The notes: generated by a model from the sequence alone, not told the origin. A stretch of 64,000 nt of DNA from Malus domestica (GCF_042453785.1 NC_091670.1:1488001-1552000); one strand, 5' to 3'. Counted from the first letter of the stretch, positions 23,209 through 35,271 are shown. Program-made: numbers and translations.

Positions 23209-26200
23209 TGAAGCTTTACGAACCCCCGGAGAGCGAATATGTACGAGTTTTATTACGAACCCAGGGAGAGAGAGAGAACGTACGAGGTTTATAAACCCTT
23301 TTGTTTGACCGGATTAGGGGGACTGGACTAGGACTAATTCCAAGTGTAGTCTTATGTTTGGTTTGCACAAAAATTAGGTTTAATGGGATTAGATAGGACT
23401 CGCTCGGATTAATGACTTCGCTAGGAGTTCTTAGCCAAGAACCCCAAATTTGGCCGGACTCGTAGGACCTTCTGCGAGAGCGAACCTGGCTCATCCTGCG
23501 AGAGAGAATCGACGCCATCGCTCCCTGCTTGCCCTGCTCCCTCATCCTTGTCCTCCTCACCCTCATCTCTGTGTCCTGCTTGCCCTCAGTTGCATCCTGC
23601 TCGCCCCCATCTGCTCCTCTTGCCCGGTAAACTTCGAATCTTCGATTTGTTTTGCGATCGTGATACTACTAAGCTTTATTTGATTTAGTTGTTTTGGGTT
23701 TGAGAAATTTTCAATAATAGATCTCTGCACTTGAACAAATTAGGGTTTTGATTAGGGTCAAATTGCAGATCCTGCTCGCCCTCATCTGCTCCTCCACCTT
23801 CTTCTCAGGCGACCTCTCAGGAACCCTCCACCCAAACCGACCCTCCTCCTCCCCCATTCGATCACAGTCCAAGTAACCCTCTCTCTCTGGTTTTTTGAAT
23901 TTGCGACTAATGTTTTTAAGATGCCTTTTTTATGTATCTGAATTTTTTCCATCTGTTTTATTTACTTATTTATGGATTCTGGGTTTATTGAAAGGTGTTG
24001 AATTTGCAATCAGTTGCTGTCTAATTTTGAGATCTGAAATTTAGTTAAAATCAGTTTTGACCATTAAATATAGGTTGGACAGGTTGGAATCAACATTTGG
24101 AGGTTGAGTTGGTCGAATTTGAACATTTGAGAGCCTTGCACTTGTAATTATTATGAGTAATGATAACATAGAGTGAGATGTATGTGATTAATGAAAGATA
24201 AGATTGTGAACCTTGCATGCAGTGGTAATTACTTCTTCCATGGCTTGAGAATAGAGAGTAGGATGATCAATGCAATAATCAAGAGCAAGATTATGGAAAT
24301 CATCATGCATTTTCTTGACTTCTTTTGCAAGCTCTTTGCAGCTTGTAGGGCAACATTCTATAAGAGGAATCCCATTTACTAATTACTTCTTCCTTACTTT
24401 TGTTCTTTTGTAATGTCTCATAAACTTTTGTTCAAATCGACAAAGAAAAAAAGTCGTCTCATTTAGCCTTACATTGCCGTGAATCAATTTGAACTGTAGA
24501 GTCTACTTTGTTTTGTTTCTTCATTTAAGGCCTCAGTTCTTCTTCGTCAATTCAACAAGCTCATCATACTATCTCTCTCTAAAACTTTCTCTCTGTAAAG
24601 CTTTTGCTCTGATATCTTGAGCGATTTAACACTCCCTTTGCAGCGCCGTTCCTTCGTCTTGAGCGATTCAACACACCCTTTCCGACGCTGTTTTATCGTC
24701 TTCTCCAAGCTCTTGCAGTCACTTCTGAAACTCCAACCTCCAGGTCAGTGTTCATAGCTTATCTCTGTCATCGCTTCTGCCATCGCAATGTATATTTTGT
24801 CTCAATTCTTCCTTTATGTTATTCTTTTAATTAGAATTAGGTTTGGATTTTTAGTTTAGTTATATCTTTATTTTCGTCATTTGAATATTTTCTACTAATT
24901 TTATTTGTTTAATTTTTGTTTATTTGTCGAAATTTTTGTTTAATTGAAGAAACATATCGTTGGGTTGGGTCCCTTGCACTCAATTTTTATTTTGTTTTTT
25001 TAATATCACAATAATTAAGGAACTGTCAAATAGTGATTATGTACTCTGATTTACTGGTTTTCATATTTCTGTATATTACTTTTTCGGAGGAAGTTCGATC
25101 ATCTGAAAGTTACTTTGCAGCTCAATTGTTAATGGAAGCTACCAAATGCCATTATTTTTGTATACCCTATTGAGTTTTGTCGCGCTGTTTTGTGGTGGAT
25201 CTTGAATCTTAACTTGTGTTATACTTATTATCCTAAATTCGTAATGCTTTGTAAAGCGGTCTGCCCTTGTGATCTCGTGAGGCTGGCGGGATTTCGCTTT
25301 CCATTTTACCTCTTTGGTTGTTGTACTAGTTGGTTTGTTCTGTTTCTTGTTTTACAAACTAAGATAAAAGGCATAATTTTGCATTGTTGCTTTCTTTACC
25401 CGCTAACCTGTATTGGACTTTCGCTTCACTTGTATTCTGATTGGTTCCCTATTGTTGTTGCAGTTTATTCAATTGCAGTTACAGATTCACAAAGCAGAAC
25501 TTGGTTTGTGAAAAGAAGGTTTCATTCTCATCTATTTCTTTGTTCAGTTTTCATTTTGTTAGTTGTCTTTTATTGCTGCACTCACATGCCTGCACTACAT
25601 GTATGCATCACTCCTATATAAAAATGCATTGAAGACACAAACTTGATGTCCCTTGAGTACAGACAAATGCTCCATCCATGCATCCCTTGAGCACAAACTT
25701 GATGTCTCTTAAACTTGGTGTCTCTTATTATGTCATTGTCAATGCACAAACTTGATGTCCCTTTTGTACCCTTGTTCTCTCTTAAAATTTTTAGGCCTTA
25801 AAATGCATTTGAAAATGCAGGCAGGATGATGTAAAAGTGTAATGGGTGATTGGCAGTCTGATCAGGGTACATAAAAAATGGGTACATAAAAAATGTTGGA
25901 ATATCGATATGCATATTTTCCATGAATTTTTTTCTCTAAAGCCCAGGATATCCTGCCTGAGATCTCCCTGACCCAATGGAACATGCCCCATCTTGTTTAA
26001 TCTGTACTTCTTTATCTCATTTGGAAGGATCCCATTTTTTAATTTGTTATTAAGTATTTTAGATTCTATTTGTTAATGTAATTTTGCACACTCGAAGTTT
26101 GTCTGCTATGAAGATGTCTTTCGACTTTATGTCGTGCACAATTACGTATCGTTCTTTGGCATAATTCCTATTGAAATAAAAACTTTGTTTTCTATGCAAA

Positions 26201-26779
26201 AGGTTGAAAAGGGATAAAGATAAGATAAGATGGAACTTGGGAATTTAGGATGTCAAAGTTGTCAAAATTCCAAGTCCTACCCACATGCTGTTTTGGATTT
26301 TTAAAATTTGGGGTTTCAGCAATGGGAGTCTTCCATGTGTGTACTATCTGCGTGTGTCGATGTATGCTGGTTTTGTGTGTGTTTGTGTGTGTGTGTGTGA
26401 AATTGTAAAGTTTTTGTAGAAGACTCGTAGATGATGGATACACCTTATTGACCTTTGGTTGAAAACGATTAAAAATGTGTTTTGGCAATGATAAATAATG
26501 ATGATGATCTCTACAATGTAGGATTGAGCACAATCATGCGCATACACATAAGCACGCGCAGATCACACACAATTGCTTTGTAATGACGATGATCTCTAGT
26601 TCTAAAAATTGAGAGCAAGTAACTTGCATCTTTGTGATGTAGTTGCTTTGTATTATGAATTCTTTTGATCTGGTTCAATTGATATCATAATTACTTCTTT
26701 TCCATCACCCTTAATAACAGTGATATTACATATATCATGTTCTTATTTTTTTTCCTTTTTTTTTTTAGTTTGGATAGAG
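23209..26779. other. spacer between SDN5 and the Harbinger transposase
   Basis: 23209-23300 is the probable SDN5 leader and promoter side. A block at 23320-23440 has repeated words GGACTAGGACTAATT and GGATTAGATAGGACT that resemble Tourist-like termini, but no partner end was found. 23500-23870 is C-rich with the phrase CCTGCTCGCCC repeated. 24540-24730 is CT-rich with GAGCGATT(C/T)AACAC repeated and looks like an untranslated leader. The rest is AT-rich with a GT run near 26375-26400. A 143-codon open frame at 25190 looks like chance. The 5' end of the Harbinger element may be in this stretch. Confidence 0.5.
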
Positions 26780-28142
26780 ATGGATCGAAGGAAGCTTTTA
26801 TTGATCTTATTGTTAGAGACGTCCCATTTAGAGACAATTTGCATTTGTACAATTCTTGTGTTGGCTGATGCTAAGGGCCAAACACAGACATGTTGAACGA
26901 CGCACTTTGACTAACCGTTCACTTGTTAGACGACATATTAGTTTGTGTTATCTAAACGGTATAATAGGGAATACTGAGATTGAATGTGTCAACGAATTGA
27001 GAATGGATAGAAGGACTTTTGGCATATTATGTGACTTACTTCGTCAAGATGGGAGGGTAAAAGATGATGGTTTGGTGTCTCTGGAGGAGCAGGTGTGTAT
27101 GACTTTACAAATACTAGCATATCATACTAAGAATCGTAGTATTGGTGCTAGATTTTATGGGTCGGAAGAAACTATAAATAGGTATTTCAAAAGTATATTG
27201 CAAGGAATTTTGCGATTACAAGGTATCCTACTAAAAATCCCTCAGACTGTGCCTATTGATTCTACAGATCATAGGTGGAGGTGTTTTAAGGTGTGTTGAT
27301 AATTTTTTCAATTTTTCCTAAGCTTTAACTAGATATTCCCTTTGTATAAATTAACAAAAGCTTATTTTTTGTTTAGAATTGCTCGGGAGCATTAGATAGA
27401 ACGCACATTGATGTGCATGTACCTGAAATTGACAAACCTAGATACCGCACAAGAAAGGGTCGAGTCGCAACTAATGTTTTAGGTGTGTGTTCAGGGGATA
27501 TGTAGTTCATATATGTGTTTCCGGAGTGGGAGGGCTCCGCATCAGACTCTAGAGTGCTACATGATGCAATTACTAGGCATAATGGTTTAAAGGTACTTGC
27601 GGGTAAGACTATTAGTTAGTCTCAAATTTGTAAGTTAGGTCTAGTTTTGTTTGTGAACTGCAAATATTAATAGGGTCTTTTTTATTATTATTATTAGGTT
27701 ATTATTACCTTGTAGATGGTGGTTATACAAATGGTGAAAGATTCATTGCACCTTATAAAGGAATACCTTATCATTTATCTGAATGGGAGGGACGAACACC
27801 TTCCAATAAGGAAGAATATTTTAACACGAAGCATTTAAGGCAAGGAATGTAATTGAACGCTGTTTTGGCTTGCTAAAAGGAAGGTGGGCGATACTAAGAA
27901 GTCCATCTTTCTATTCAATAAGGACACAAGGCCGAATAATTACCGCTTGTTGCCTACTACACAATCTTATTAGGCAAGAGATGTCTGTAGATCCAATGAA
28001 GAATTTGCCAATAATAGAAGATGGACAAAATACGGAAGAAGGTGAATATGTTGGTAGTGTTGAAACATCTGACCAGTGGATTGCTATGGCTCAGGAAATG
28101 TATAATGAGTGGAGAGCAATTAGGAACCAGCAACCGAACTAG
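26780..28142 (+). pseudogene. PIF/Harbinger transposase, decayed
   Basis: Three exon-like blocks (26780-27290, 27377-27602, 27698-28142) with GT-AG borders encode a HARBI1/ALP1-like DDE transposase: LRMDRRTFGILCDLL, LEEQVCMTLQILAYHTKN, the first catalytic Asp in GALDRTHIDV, the second in LVDGGYTNG, and the Glu in NVIERCFG near the end. Three lesions are visible: a frameshift around 26865-26880 separating the start MDRRKLL from the rest, an in-frame TAG at 27503 in the second block, and a frameshift near 27830-27850 just before the catalytic Glu. No active protein is expected. The partner DNA-binding ORF follows 190 bp downstream in the same orientation, the usual arrangement of this superfamily. 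Confidence 0.88.
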
Positions 28143-28332
28143 TTATATGTGTTAATGATAGCATTTTATTTTAGCTTTCCTTTTTATCATGCATATGTTG
28201 GACATTAGCAAAATGATTGGATTGCTCATCATTGATTGTAATTTGATTGGATAGTATGCAAATTGATTGGATATTATATGAATTGATTTTTTGTATTGTA
28301 CCTTAGTACATTCAAATATTTTTTGTTTAGGT

Positions 28333-29323
28333 ATGGATAACGACAATAATTTGAATGTTGCTCAAGAGTCAAAAGGAAGGAGGCGTAAATGGGAAGCATT
28401 TGAGGAAGAAGCATTACTATCTGTTCTTGAGGATTTTGTTGCTCGAAGGCAACGGTGTGACACAGGTGCTTTCAAACAAGGTACTTTGATTGAAGTTGCA
28501 AAAGTTGTCAATGTGTTATGTCCCAATTCAAATATAAAGGCAACTCCACATATTGAGTCAAAGTTGAAGAAATGGAAAAAAACATATAGTTTGGTCCTTG
28601 ACATGATAAACACGAGTGGATTTGCATGGAATGATGTCAAAAAGTGCATTGAAGTTGACAGTCATGACACATGGCAAACTTATGTGCAGGTTCATATCCT
28701 ATTTTATTTATACATTAGTTATATTCTTGCAGCTATATTTGTTACGCATGCTAAATTTTAGAATTGCTATTTTGATATAATTTTAGAAAAATAAAGAAGC
28801 TGATGGATGGAGAAGCAAACCTTTTCCATTGTATCATAGATTTGCATATATATTTGGAAAGGATCGTGCTAAGGGTAATGTAGCCGAAATCTCTGCTAAA
28901 ATGATGAAGGAACAAAGTCATAATCAGGTTGATGCAAGTGATCTTGGAGTTGAAAATAATGTTACTCCAGTGAACCAGCAAAGCCAACAGAGCAACCAAT
29001 CTACAAATAGCCAAAGAAAGAGGAAAAAAGCTACGGGAAGTTCAAGTGATGGAACCGAGGCAATTATCAATGGATTGAAAGAATTTTATGTTGAAAGTGG
29101 GAAAATGATGCAAATGGTAATTGAAGCTATAATTCGAGGTACCACAGATTATAGTGACATAGCTAACGAACTTAAAGCAATGGGTCTTTCTCCTATGGAT
29201 CAAATTGATGGATTGACTCTTATTTTGGAAAAACCACAAAATGTGGGAGTGTTCAGGTCAATAGATTCAGAACTCAAGAAAGTGTTCGTCCAAAGGCTTT
29301 TAAGAGACAAAGCAAGCGGATGA
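28333..29323 (+). CDS. MYB/SANT-like DNA-binding protein of a PIF/Harbinger element
   Basis: Two exons (28333-28689 and 28787-29323) with GT-AG borders give 297 residues. The start has a MYB/SANT-like domain (KGRRRKWEAFEEEALLS, then SKLKKWKKTYSLVLDM and GFAWND), as in Myb_DNA-bind_3 proteins that accompany Harbinger transposases and resemble plant L10-interacting-MYB proteins. The middle is Gln/Ser/Asn-rich with a basic patch QRKRKKA that may be a nuclear signal; the end has a helix-rich MQMVIEAI...ELKAMGLSPMDQ region. In this superfamily the protein binds the element's subterminal DNA and helps import the transposase. It is open throughout although the neighbouring transposase is broken, so either decay is recent or this frame escaped by chance. 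Confidence 0.8.
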
Positions 29324-30899
29324 TTATATTATGTGGTGCCTTTTGATATGGATGTATTTTGTTAATCGCACAATCTTAAGGTTATGGCTTCTAACTTAGT
29401 CTTGCACTGTGAAATATTTTGGCTAATATTAACTAGGATTTTGTAAATTATGGGGATCTACTTTGGAATGCTATGCTATAGTTAACTAGCATTTTGTAAA
29501 ATATCATGGAGGAAAGTTTAGTAAATGATGTTTTACAGAGTCAGTTAATGGCAAAGATTGACTTGTGCGATGAACTGAAATGATGAAGTAATTGCTCCTC
29601 TCTTTCTTTTGCATATTGTTAATAGAGGATGTTGTATAATTACTAGTATATATATGTATATATGCACAAAAATTTCATATGCATGATTATTGTTATTACT
29701 AGCTTAGGAATGCATAAATTGTTCATGATCTCTTCCTTTTGCATATTGTTACTAGTTTTCTTCAAACTAGGTGGAGCAAGCAAATTTACGTGCTAGGAAT
29801 CCAAATGTAGCAATGATCAATGCGCAGCTATCCATTTGTCATTGTGCCTCGTATCATTTTGGTCTTGGGATTGAATGCAATTGTCATGGTATGGACTGAA
29901 ATTGGCTGGAAGCGTTTTAAATGCTTTTAAAAGTACTTGAGCCTTTTTACCTTAAGACTCGTTTAAAAGTGTTTTTAATGAGATTGGTTATAGGTTCCAA
30001 AAGCACTTCAAGTGCATTTTAAAAGAAACACCAAATATATGTTTTTTGCAAGAATGACTTCAAGCTTTTTTTCAATATCTACTTTGATTTTCACTAGACG
30101 AGTTCTTAATTCTCTTCCTCATTTAAAACCTTCTACCTGCACATCCATGATCCATGTAGACAAGGACCTCTCCGCCACCAGGTCGTTTAAAAAGAAAAAA
30201 AAAATTAAAACCTCTTCTTCTTCCTCGTTTATAACATTCTGCATGCACATCCATGGAGACAAGGACTTCTCCACCACCATTTCCCAACCCATCGGGGGTT
30301 CCCCAATGGTCGATCAGAGATGTTCTCCCAGAATCCGGAAGATCCCGAGGCCACCCGGGTTCCAATGTGGATCTAGTAGCGAATCCAAAAATTGAATTTT
30401 GGGGGCCCTGTGGCAATTGGGTCCTATGGCACAAAAAATGTAGGAGAATGTTTAATCAAATTGTTAAAATAAACATAAGTTTAATCTAAGAAGCTTTTTA
30501 CTAAGGATTCTTTAAAAATTATTTTCACTAAAAAATGTTTTTAGTCATTATAAAAGCATTTCCAAATGAATGACTAATATTTAGCTGGAAACACTTTAGG
30601 TGTTTTTAGAACCATTTTTTTTCTTCTAAAAACACTTTTAATTATTTTAAAAGCATTTATAAACGAGTTTTTAAATTTCTGCCATATCTATTTGTGAAAT
30701 TAAATTTGTCTTTCCAACATTTTCAATATAAAAAGAAAACATAAATTCTAAAGTTTTAGTTTATCTACTCGGATGGTCGAGAAACAAAATACATGACCTG
30801 AGAGAAAAATATTAATTTTTTTGCTGGTTTTGCTTTAATTTTCTGCTTAATTGAGTAGCAAGAAACAATATCCAAGTGTGGTGAGCAAAAACGCTCGCG
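29324..30899. other. intergenic DNA with MITE remnants
   Basis: No gene is supported. About 29905-30030 and 30480-30675 resemble the MITE at 10817 (words AAAAGCACTT, GTGTTTTTAGAACC, AACGAGTTTT). Between them lies a block with two imperfect copies of a unit containing ATGCACATCCATGGAGACAA (about 30135 and 30240), as if a repeat-bearing segment had landed in the MITE. The 3' end of the Harbinger element should be near 29330-29900, but I could not identify it. Confidence 0.45.
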
Positions 30900-31189
30900 T
30901 CATTTGGTCATTCTGAGTCTCTCGAGCTAAACAGCTCAAACATCAAAATTGCGACTAAAAACTCGATCCTCGGCACCCAAAACCCAAAAATGGCAACTTT
31001 GGTTGCAATGCCCAAGATTCGAATGAAGATTAGAGTTTTCCCAAATGTTTTTCCTCCATTTTTTCCCCAATCCCACAACAAAGTCTCAGTCTTCCATGGA
31101 GGGAGGAGGAGTTTCTCATTCTCTGCTGCATCGACCCAACATCCAGTACGCGTTCGCTTCGCTCCTTCTCCCACCGGAATCTCCACGTC
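30900..31189 (+). pseudogene. truncated copy of the glutamyl-tRNA synthetase promoter and exon 1
   Basis: About 290 bp match 61029-61325, including about 90 bp upstream of the ATG. The ATG is at 30990 and the frame reads the same transit-peptide region ([13 protein letters not shown]) and [11 protein letters not shown]. One G is missing just before the HIGH-type motif, shifting the frame, and similarity stops at about 31189, before the end of exon 1. There are several substitutions relative to the gene at 61125. No downstream exons are present, so it is a partial duplicate and not a working gene. Confidence 0.9.
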
Positions 31190-32093
31190 ACGGGCCCAAA
31201 TTCCTTGTGAAACCAATGCCTGATTTTATTACAGAAATTAATTGCACGTGAAACTAGTGCCCGATTTTATTATAGAAATTTAAAAAAATTTGGTAGCCTA
31301 TTTGAATTTAACTTTTTAAATTCAAAAACAATTTTTAAGTTTTAGGCCTTAAAAACTTAAACTCATTCATTTCTTTTCTCTCTCTCCTTCCCTCTCACTC
31401 CAAATTTCTCTCTTTTCTTCTTTTTCTCTCCTTTTTTTACCTTTTTCATCTCTCCTCCAATCCGATATCTTCAGTCTCTCGGTTCTTTCTCTTTCTCTCC
31501 TCTTCCTCTCTATCTCGTTCGATCCTCTCTCTTCTTTCTCTTTCCTTCAATCATCTCTTACTTTCCTTCATCCTCTCTCATCTTTCCCTCTCTCCTGCGA
31601 TCCCCTCTTTTTAGATCTCTTTGTCTAGTTTAAGTCGTAAGATTTAAAATTTTTAAATCGCAAACCAATCAAGTTTTTAAGTCTTAAATAAAATTATTTT
31701 CAAGAAATGTTTTGAGAAATGATAAAAAAATTTAAATAGGATACTAAACAGACCCTAAAATTTCTGGTGCATCACGGACCCAAAATGGAAATCGGCCACC
31801 AAATGTGCAAGTTCCAACTTCGTCCTTTTGTCCTTTGACGGTCCATCTCCTCTTCAATTCATTCAGTCATTTGTTCTACATTACTTAGGGATAGGATTGG
31901 CTTAGAAGGCACGTGTAAGACATGACTTGTAACACATGCATAAGGATATGTTAGATAACCAACTTTATTGTGGATTCATAACTCCTTACTTCCAATCTTT
32001 CTGTCTTACATTGTGATACAACAAATAAAGGACTGGACTCGAGCACATATTTGTGTTAGTTATTTTGATATGAAAGCCGAAAGGGCTATGGGA
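31190..32093. other. spacer with CT-rich tract and MITE-like end
   Basis: 31190-31275 contains two copies of a 33-bp phrase with CCGATTTTATTA. 31365-31620 is a long CT-rich low-complexity tract. The end around 31735-31762 (ATACTAAACAGACCCTAAAA) looks like a Tourist-type terminus. No coding region is seen. Confidence 0.45.
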
Positions 32094-32424
32094 TATCATC
32101 TACCAACTGATTCATAGTATCCCCTGTTTCCCTTAAATTTTCCATAGCTATTTTCATGTCTATCTATTTTATTAATTTCAATTTTATATGATAATAATTT
32201 ATCAGTCATCGAATTTGTTAGTTTTCACGTTAGTTATCCAACTATTTGCATATACGTACGTACATACATACATATATATATACATACATATATATATAGA
32301 TATATATATACACACTTTCAACTATACAACGAAGCAGATTGCATTTATTTAATGAATCAAAATCTATTTCTATTCCAGTGTTTCTTCTATTGTAACTGTG
32401 TTATTTCATATCAATCAAAATGGC

Positions 32425-32559
32425 TTCTTTTTTTTTTTTTTTTGTCAGACGATAAATTTTATTAGATTAAATGCTAAATTAACCACCGATAGAACTCGAA
32501 CCCATGCCGTCACGTAAGGACTTTATACATTTTCACCATTGTGGTAAAGGGTCACTTGC
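32425..32559 (-). mobile_element. tRNA-derived SINE
   Basis: A 135-bp insertion with a poly-T at its left end (poly-A tail on the minus strand) and a B box GGGTTCGAGTTC read on the minus strand. It is flanked by an 11-bp target duplication ATCAAAATGGC (32414-32424 and 32560-32570). Copy B of the local duplication has the uninterrupted site at about 52917-52930, which proves the insertion boundaries. Confidence 0.93.
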
Positions 32560-32986
32560 ATCAAAATGGCATTTGGATAATAGTAGTGTTGAATTAGTAA
32601 TCCCAAACAATACGGCTACAGTTATAGTTATTCATTAGTAATATCGATATCTTACATATTTGTGAACAGGTGCTTGTCGCAGTAATGGATTCTTATGTTC
32701 GTAACTCGGAGCAATGCTTTAGAATGTTCGTAACTCGGAGCAATGCTTTAGAATTTAGGCATGGGAAATACGACCTTTATGTGAGGGACCATTTTGGGGG
32801 TTTCGGGCACTCAAATAAAAAGGCTATACTACACTTACCCAACTTTTATCTCGTGGTTGCATTTCTCTCCCTGTGTCGTAAACCGACGCTTCTGATTGCC
32901 CTATCTAGTAAGGCCTTTGCTTCCTGCTACAGAAAATAGATCTCTGCCCGATTGCCAACAATCGACTGTTGGAAAGAACTCCATAA

Positions 32987-33483
32987 TAGGGCCGGCCTTG
33001 AGGGGGGTGCAAGTAGTGCCACCGCACAGGGTCCCCAAATCGGAAGGCCCCCGATTTTTCAATTTTGCATGCATATACGTATATATAGTAATATGTGTAG
33101 AATATTACAAACTTGAGTCTTAGCGCAAGTGATATTATTGCTTCTTTACATCGGCCTAGGGGATGGGTTTGAAACTTGTCTCCATTATTTTTTCAGTTTA
33201 TTTTTATTAAATACATAAGCTTCCACAAAATAATATAAAAATTTCACACAATAACATGAAAATTCGAACACTGGCCCTCTAAATAGTTAAGGAAAAATAA
33301 TACACCACCTTTCCACTTGTTGATATGTTAAATTTGTTTGTGCTATTGGAATTTATAGAAGTTTAATTAAAAACAAAAATTATTTTTTCGAACAAAAAAA
33401 TTAAAAAAAATAAATCTTTAGTACTTTTTAGGGCCTTCAATTCACTTTCGCACATGGCCCCTGAAATCTTAGGGCCGGCCCTG
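32987..33483. mobile_element. hAT-type non-autonomous element
   Basis: The ends TAGGGCCGGCCTTG and (reverse complement) CAGGGCCGGCCCTAAG are terminal inverted repeats. An 8-bp target duplication CTCCATAA lies on both sides (32979-32986 and 33484-33491). 8-bp duplications and CAGGG-like ends are hallmarks of the hAT superfamily. It is 497 bp with no coding frame. Copy B has no insertion at the matching position (near 58202). Confidence 0.9.
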
Positions 33484-33617
33484 CTCCATAAGCTGGACTA
33501 AAATTATTTTTTTGAACAAAAAAATTAAAAAATTAAATCTTTAGTACTTTTTAGGGCATCCAATTCACTTTCGCACAAGGCCCCTGAAATCTTAGGGCCG
33601 GCCCTGCTCCAGAAGCT
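33377..33617. repeat. tandem duplication of the hAT 3' end
   Basis: The last about 110 bp of the hAT element with about 15 bp of flank are repeated once more (33377-33500 and 33501-33617). The second copy again ends GGGCCGGCCCTG followed by CTCCAGAAGCTGGAG, close to the empty-site sequence in copy B. Confidence 0.85.
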
Positions 33618-33931
33618 GGAGTTAGGAGATTCAAACATGTAATAGTGGGATGTGTCATGGGTGGTAATTTATATAACAAGACACTCGAGTCCAAAGCACT
33701 GTACGGAATGCGTGAGGCTTTTGTGTATTTTGGAGTATGAATTCACAAGAATAGAGGTATGAATATGGGAACTAGTTTGGTCAATTTATTGTGGTAAGGT
33801 CATGTCCTTACTAAGCTACTAAAGCTCAAACCCTTTGATTCTGCTTCTTTTTAGTTTTTATTTGTTTATTTAATTTTTAACTCGCACACTGGATGAGGAG
33901 TTATTTTTAACTTATCACCTGAGTTACCTTA

Positions 33932-34154
33932 TGTACCGTTTGGTACGTGGGACGGGACGGAACGGAGTGAGACGAGGTGTTCCGTGAGACGTTTGGTACG
34001 CCTAAAACAGGTGGAACGCGCTGTTCCACGGGATGAGTTTTGGGTGAATTTTCATTCCGCCTCATCCCCTAGAACGATTCGTTCCACATCTGTGGAACAC
34101 AAAATTTGCTCCCTCTCTGTTCCGTCCCGTCCCGTCTGCATACCAAACGATACC
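33932..34154. mobile_element. Tourist-like MITE A (CGTTTGGTA ends)
   Basis: Termini TGTACCGTTTGGTACG and the reverse complement GGTATCGTTTGGTATGC, with TTA on both sides (33929-33931 and 34155-34157). The interior has GGGACGGGACGGAACGG and ACGGGACGG-type words. Another member is at 45610-45929. A truncated inverted copy is at about 38936-39152. The left breakpoint of the large palindrome falls inside this element. Confidence 0.88.
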
Positions 34155-34474
34155 TTACGTAATGTTATTTTTACACAAAATTGAGGCTAGTGGGCTTCTA
34201 TTTGTCAATTCGTTGATGTGATTCTCGATTTTTTTTACTTTAGCAGGTGTTAGCCACTGCCCGGAGCGGAAGCGAAATTGAGATCGCGTAAAAATAGCTA
34301 GTTTGTTTTCTTCGTTACTGTATTTTTGGTCGGAACTCTTTATATTAGTTAAGTTGGTACTGTATAATATGTTAATTGAGCCTAAATTCTGACAATTGTT
34401 TTAAAAAATTTCAATTTCTGAAACAAAGTCTCTCCCCCCATCCCCAAATTCAAAATATTTAAATAGATACTTTA

Positions 34475-35271
34475 GGGTCTGTTCGGTATTTGATTTGGAT
34501 CCAATGTTTTTAACTCAAAAACAAGTTTTGAGTCACAAATTTAAAGTCTTTGTTTGGTAGTGGATTTGAATACAATTCTCAAAACCACTACTCAAAAATA
34601 TCTGAAAACAAGGGCTATTGGTTGAAAACACAAAAAGTGTGTTTTTAGACCTTTTAATTTATGGATTATCATTCCCCTTCTCTCTCTCCCTCTCTCTCCT
34701 CTCTCTCATTCGATGTACTCCCTTCCCTCTTGCCTCTTCAATCCTCTTTTCTCTATTGCACTTCCAATCCCTTCCCGCTTATATCCACCATAGCCACCAC
34801 CTCTATCCTTCTGCCTCCAGCCAAGACAATTCGATCTCTCCTCTCTATTGCATTTCCAATCCCTTCCCGCTTATATCCACCATAGCCACCACCTCTATCC
34901 TTCTGCCTCCAGCCAAGACAATTCGATCTCTCCCGCCTCTTCAATCTTATCTCTTCTCACTTGCATCCACCATAGCCACCACATCTTCCATATGGTCGTT
35001 GGATCTCAGGTTTGAGACTGCTAACATGATTAGCCTCTGTCAGCGCAAGTTTGGAGTTGGTATAGCCAAAGGAGTCGCCGCTAGGGAAGTGAGGGATGCG
35101 GTGGTCAGGTAATTGCTTGGGCTGGGCGTTTGACTTTTTCTGTTTGTATTAGTTTTGAGAAATTGCATACCAAACAAGGTTTTGAATTTAAAATTTTTAA
35201 ATCAAAACATGTGTTTTTAGAAAAAATTAAAATTTTGAATTTCGTTTTCAAGTCAGATGCCAATCAGGCCA
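34475..35271. mobile_element. Tourist-like element B
   Basis: Ends GGGTCTGTTCGGTATTTGA and reverse complement TGGCCTGATTGGCATCTGA are imperfect inverted repeats, with TTA on both sides (34472-34474 and 35272-35274). It is 797 bp with a CT-rich interior. A 164-codon open frame in it is low complexity and is not taken as a gene. The mirrored copy at 37899-38603 is shorter because it lacks the internal 75-bp duplication. Confidence 0.75.

Larger units (their letters stand above)
32094..34385. repeat. local duplication, copy A
   Basis: Blocks of this stretch match 52600-58977 in the same order: 32094-32424, 32560-32986, 33612-33930 and 34225-34385 correspond to 52600-52940, 57891-58205, 58206-58440 and 58820-58977. 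Copy A alone contains the SINE (32425-32559), the hAT element (32987-33483) and the MITE at 33932. Copy B alone contains the LARD element and the MITE at 58457. In copy B the block begins right after the F-box gene, so copy A is a detached piece of that gene's 3' flank. Confidence 0.85.

Noticed and set aside
23320..23440. GGACTAGGACTAATT-type words considered as the Harbinger 5' terminus
   Set aside because: No matching inverted partner was found downstream of 29323, so the element end cannot be assigned.
25190..25621. 143-codon open frame on the + strand
   Set aside because: The translation is hydrophobic and Cys/Phe/Leu-rich as expected from T-rich noncoding DNA, with no domain, and lies in a probable transposon leader or intron.
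32262..32312. TACA/TATA-rich tract considered as a promoter
   Set aside because: It is a simple-sequence run in a duplicated noncoding block with no gene following.
34618..35112. 164-codon Ser/Leu/Pro-rich open frame in the left palindrome arm
   Set aside because: Low complexity from a CT-rich tract inside a Tourist-like element, with a 75-bp tandem duplication lengthening it; the mirrored copy is much shorter.
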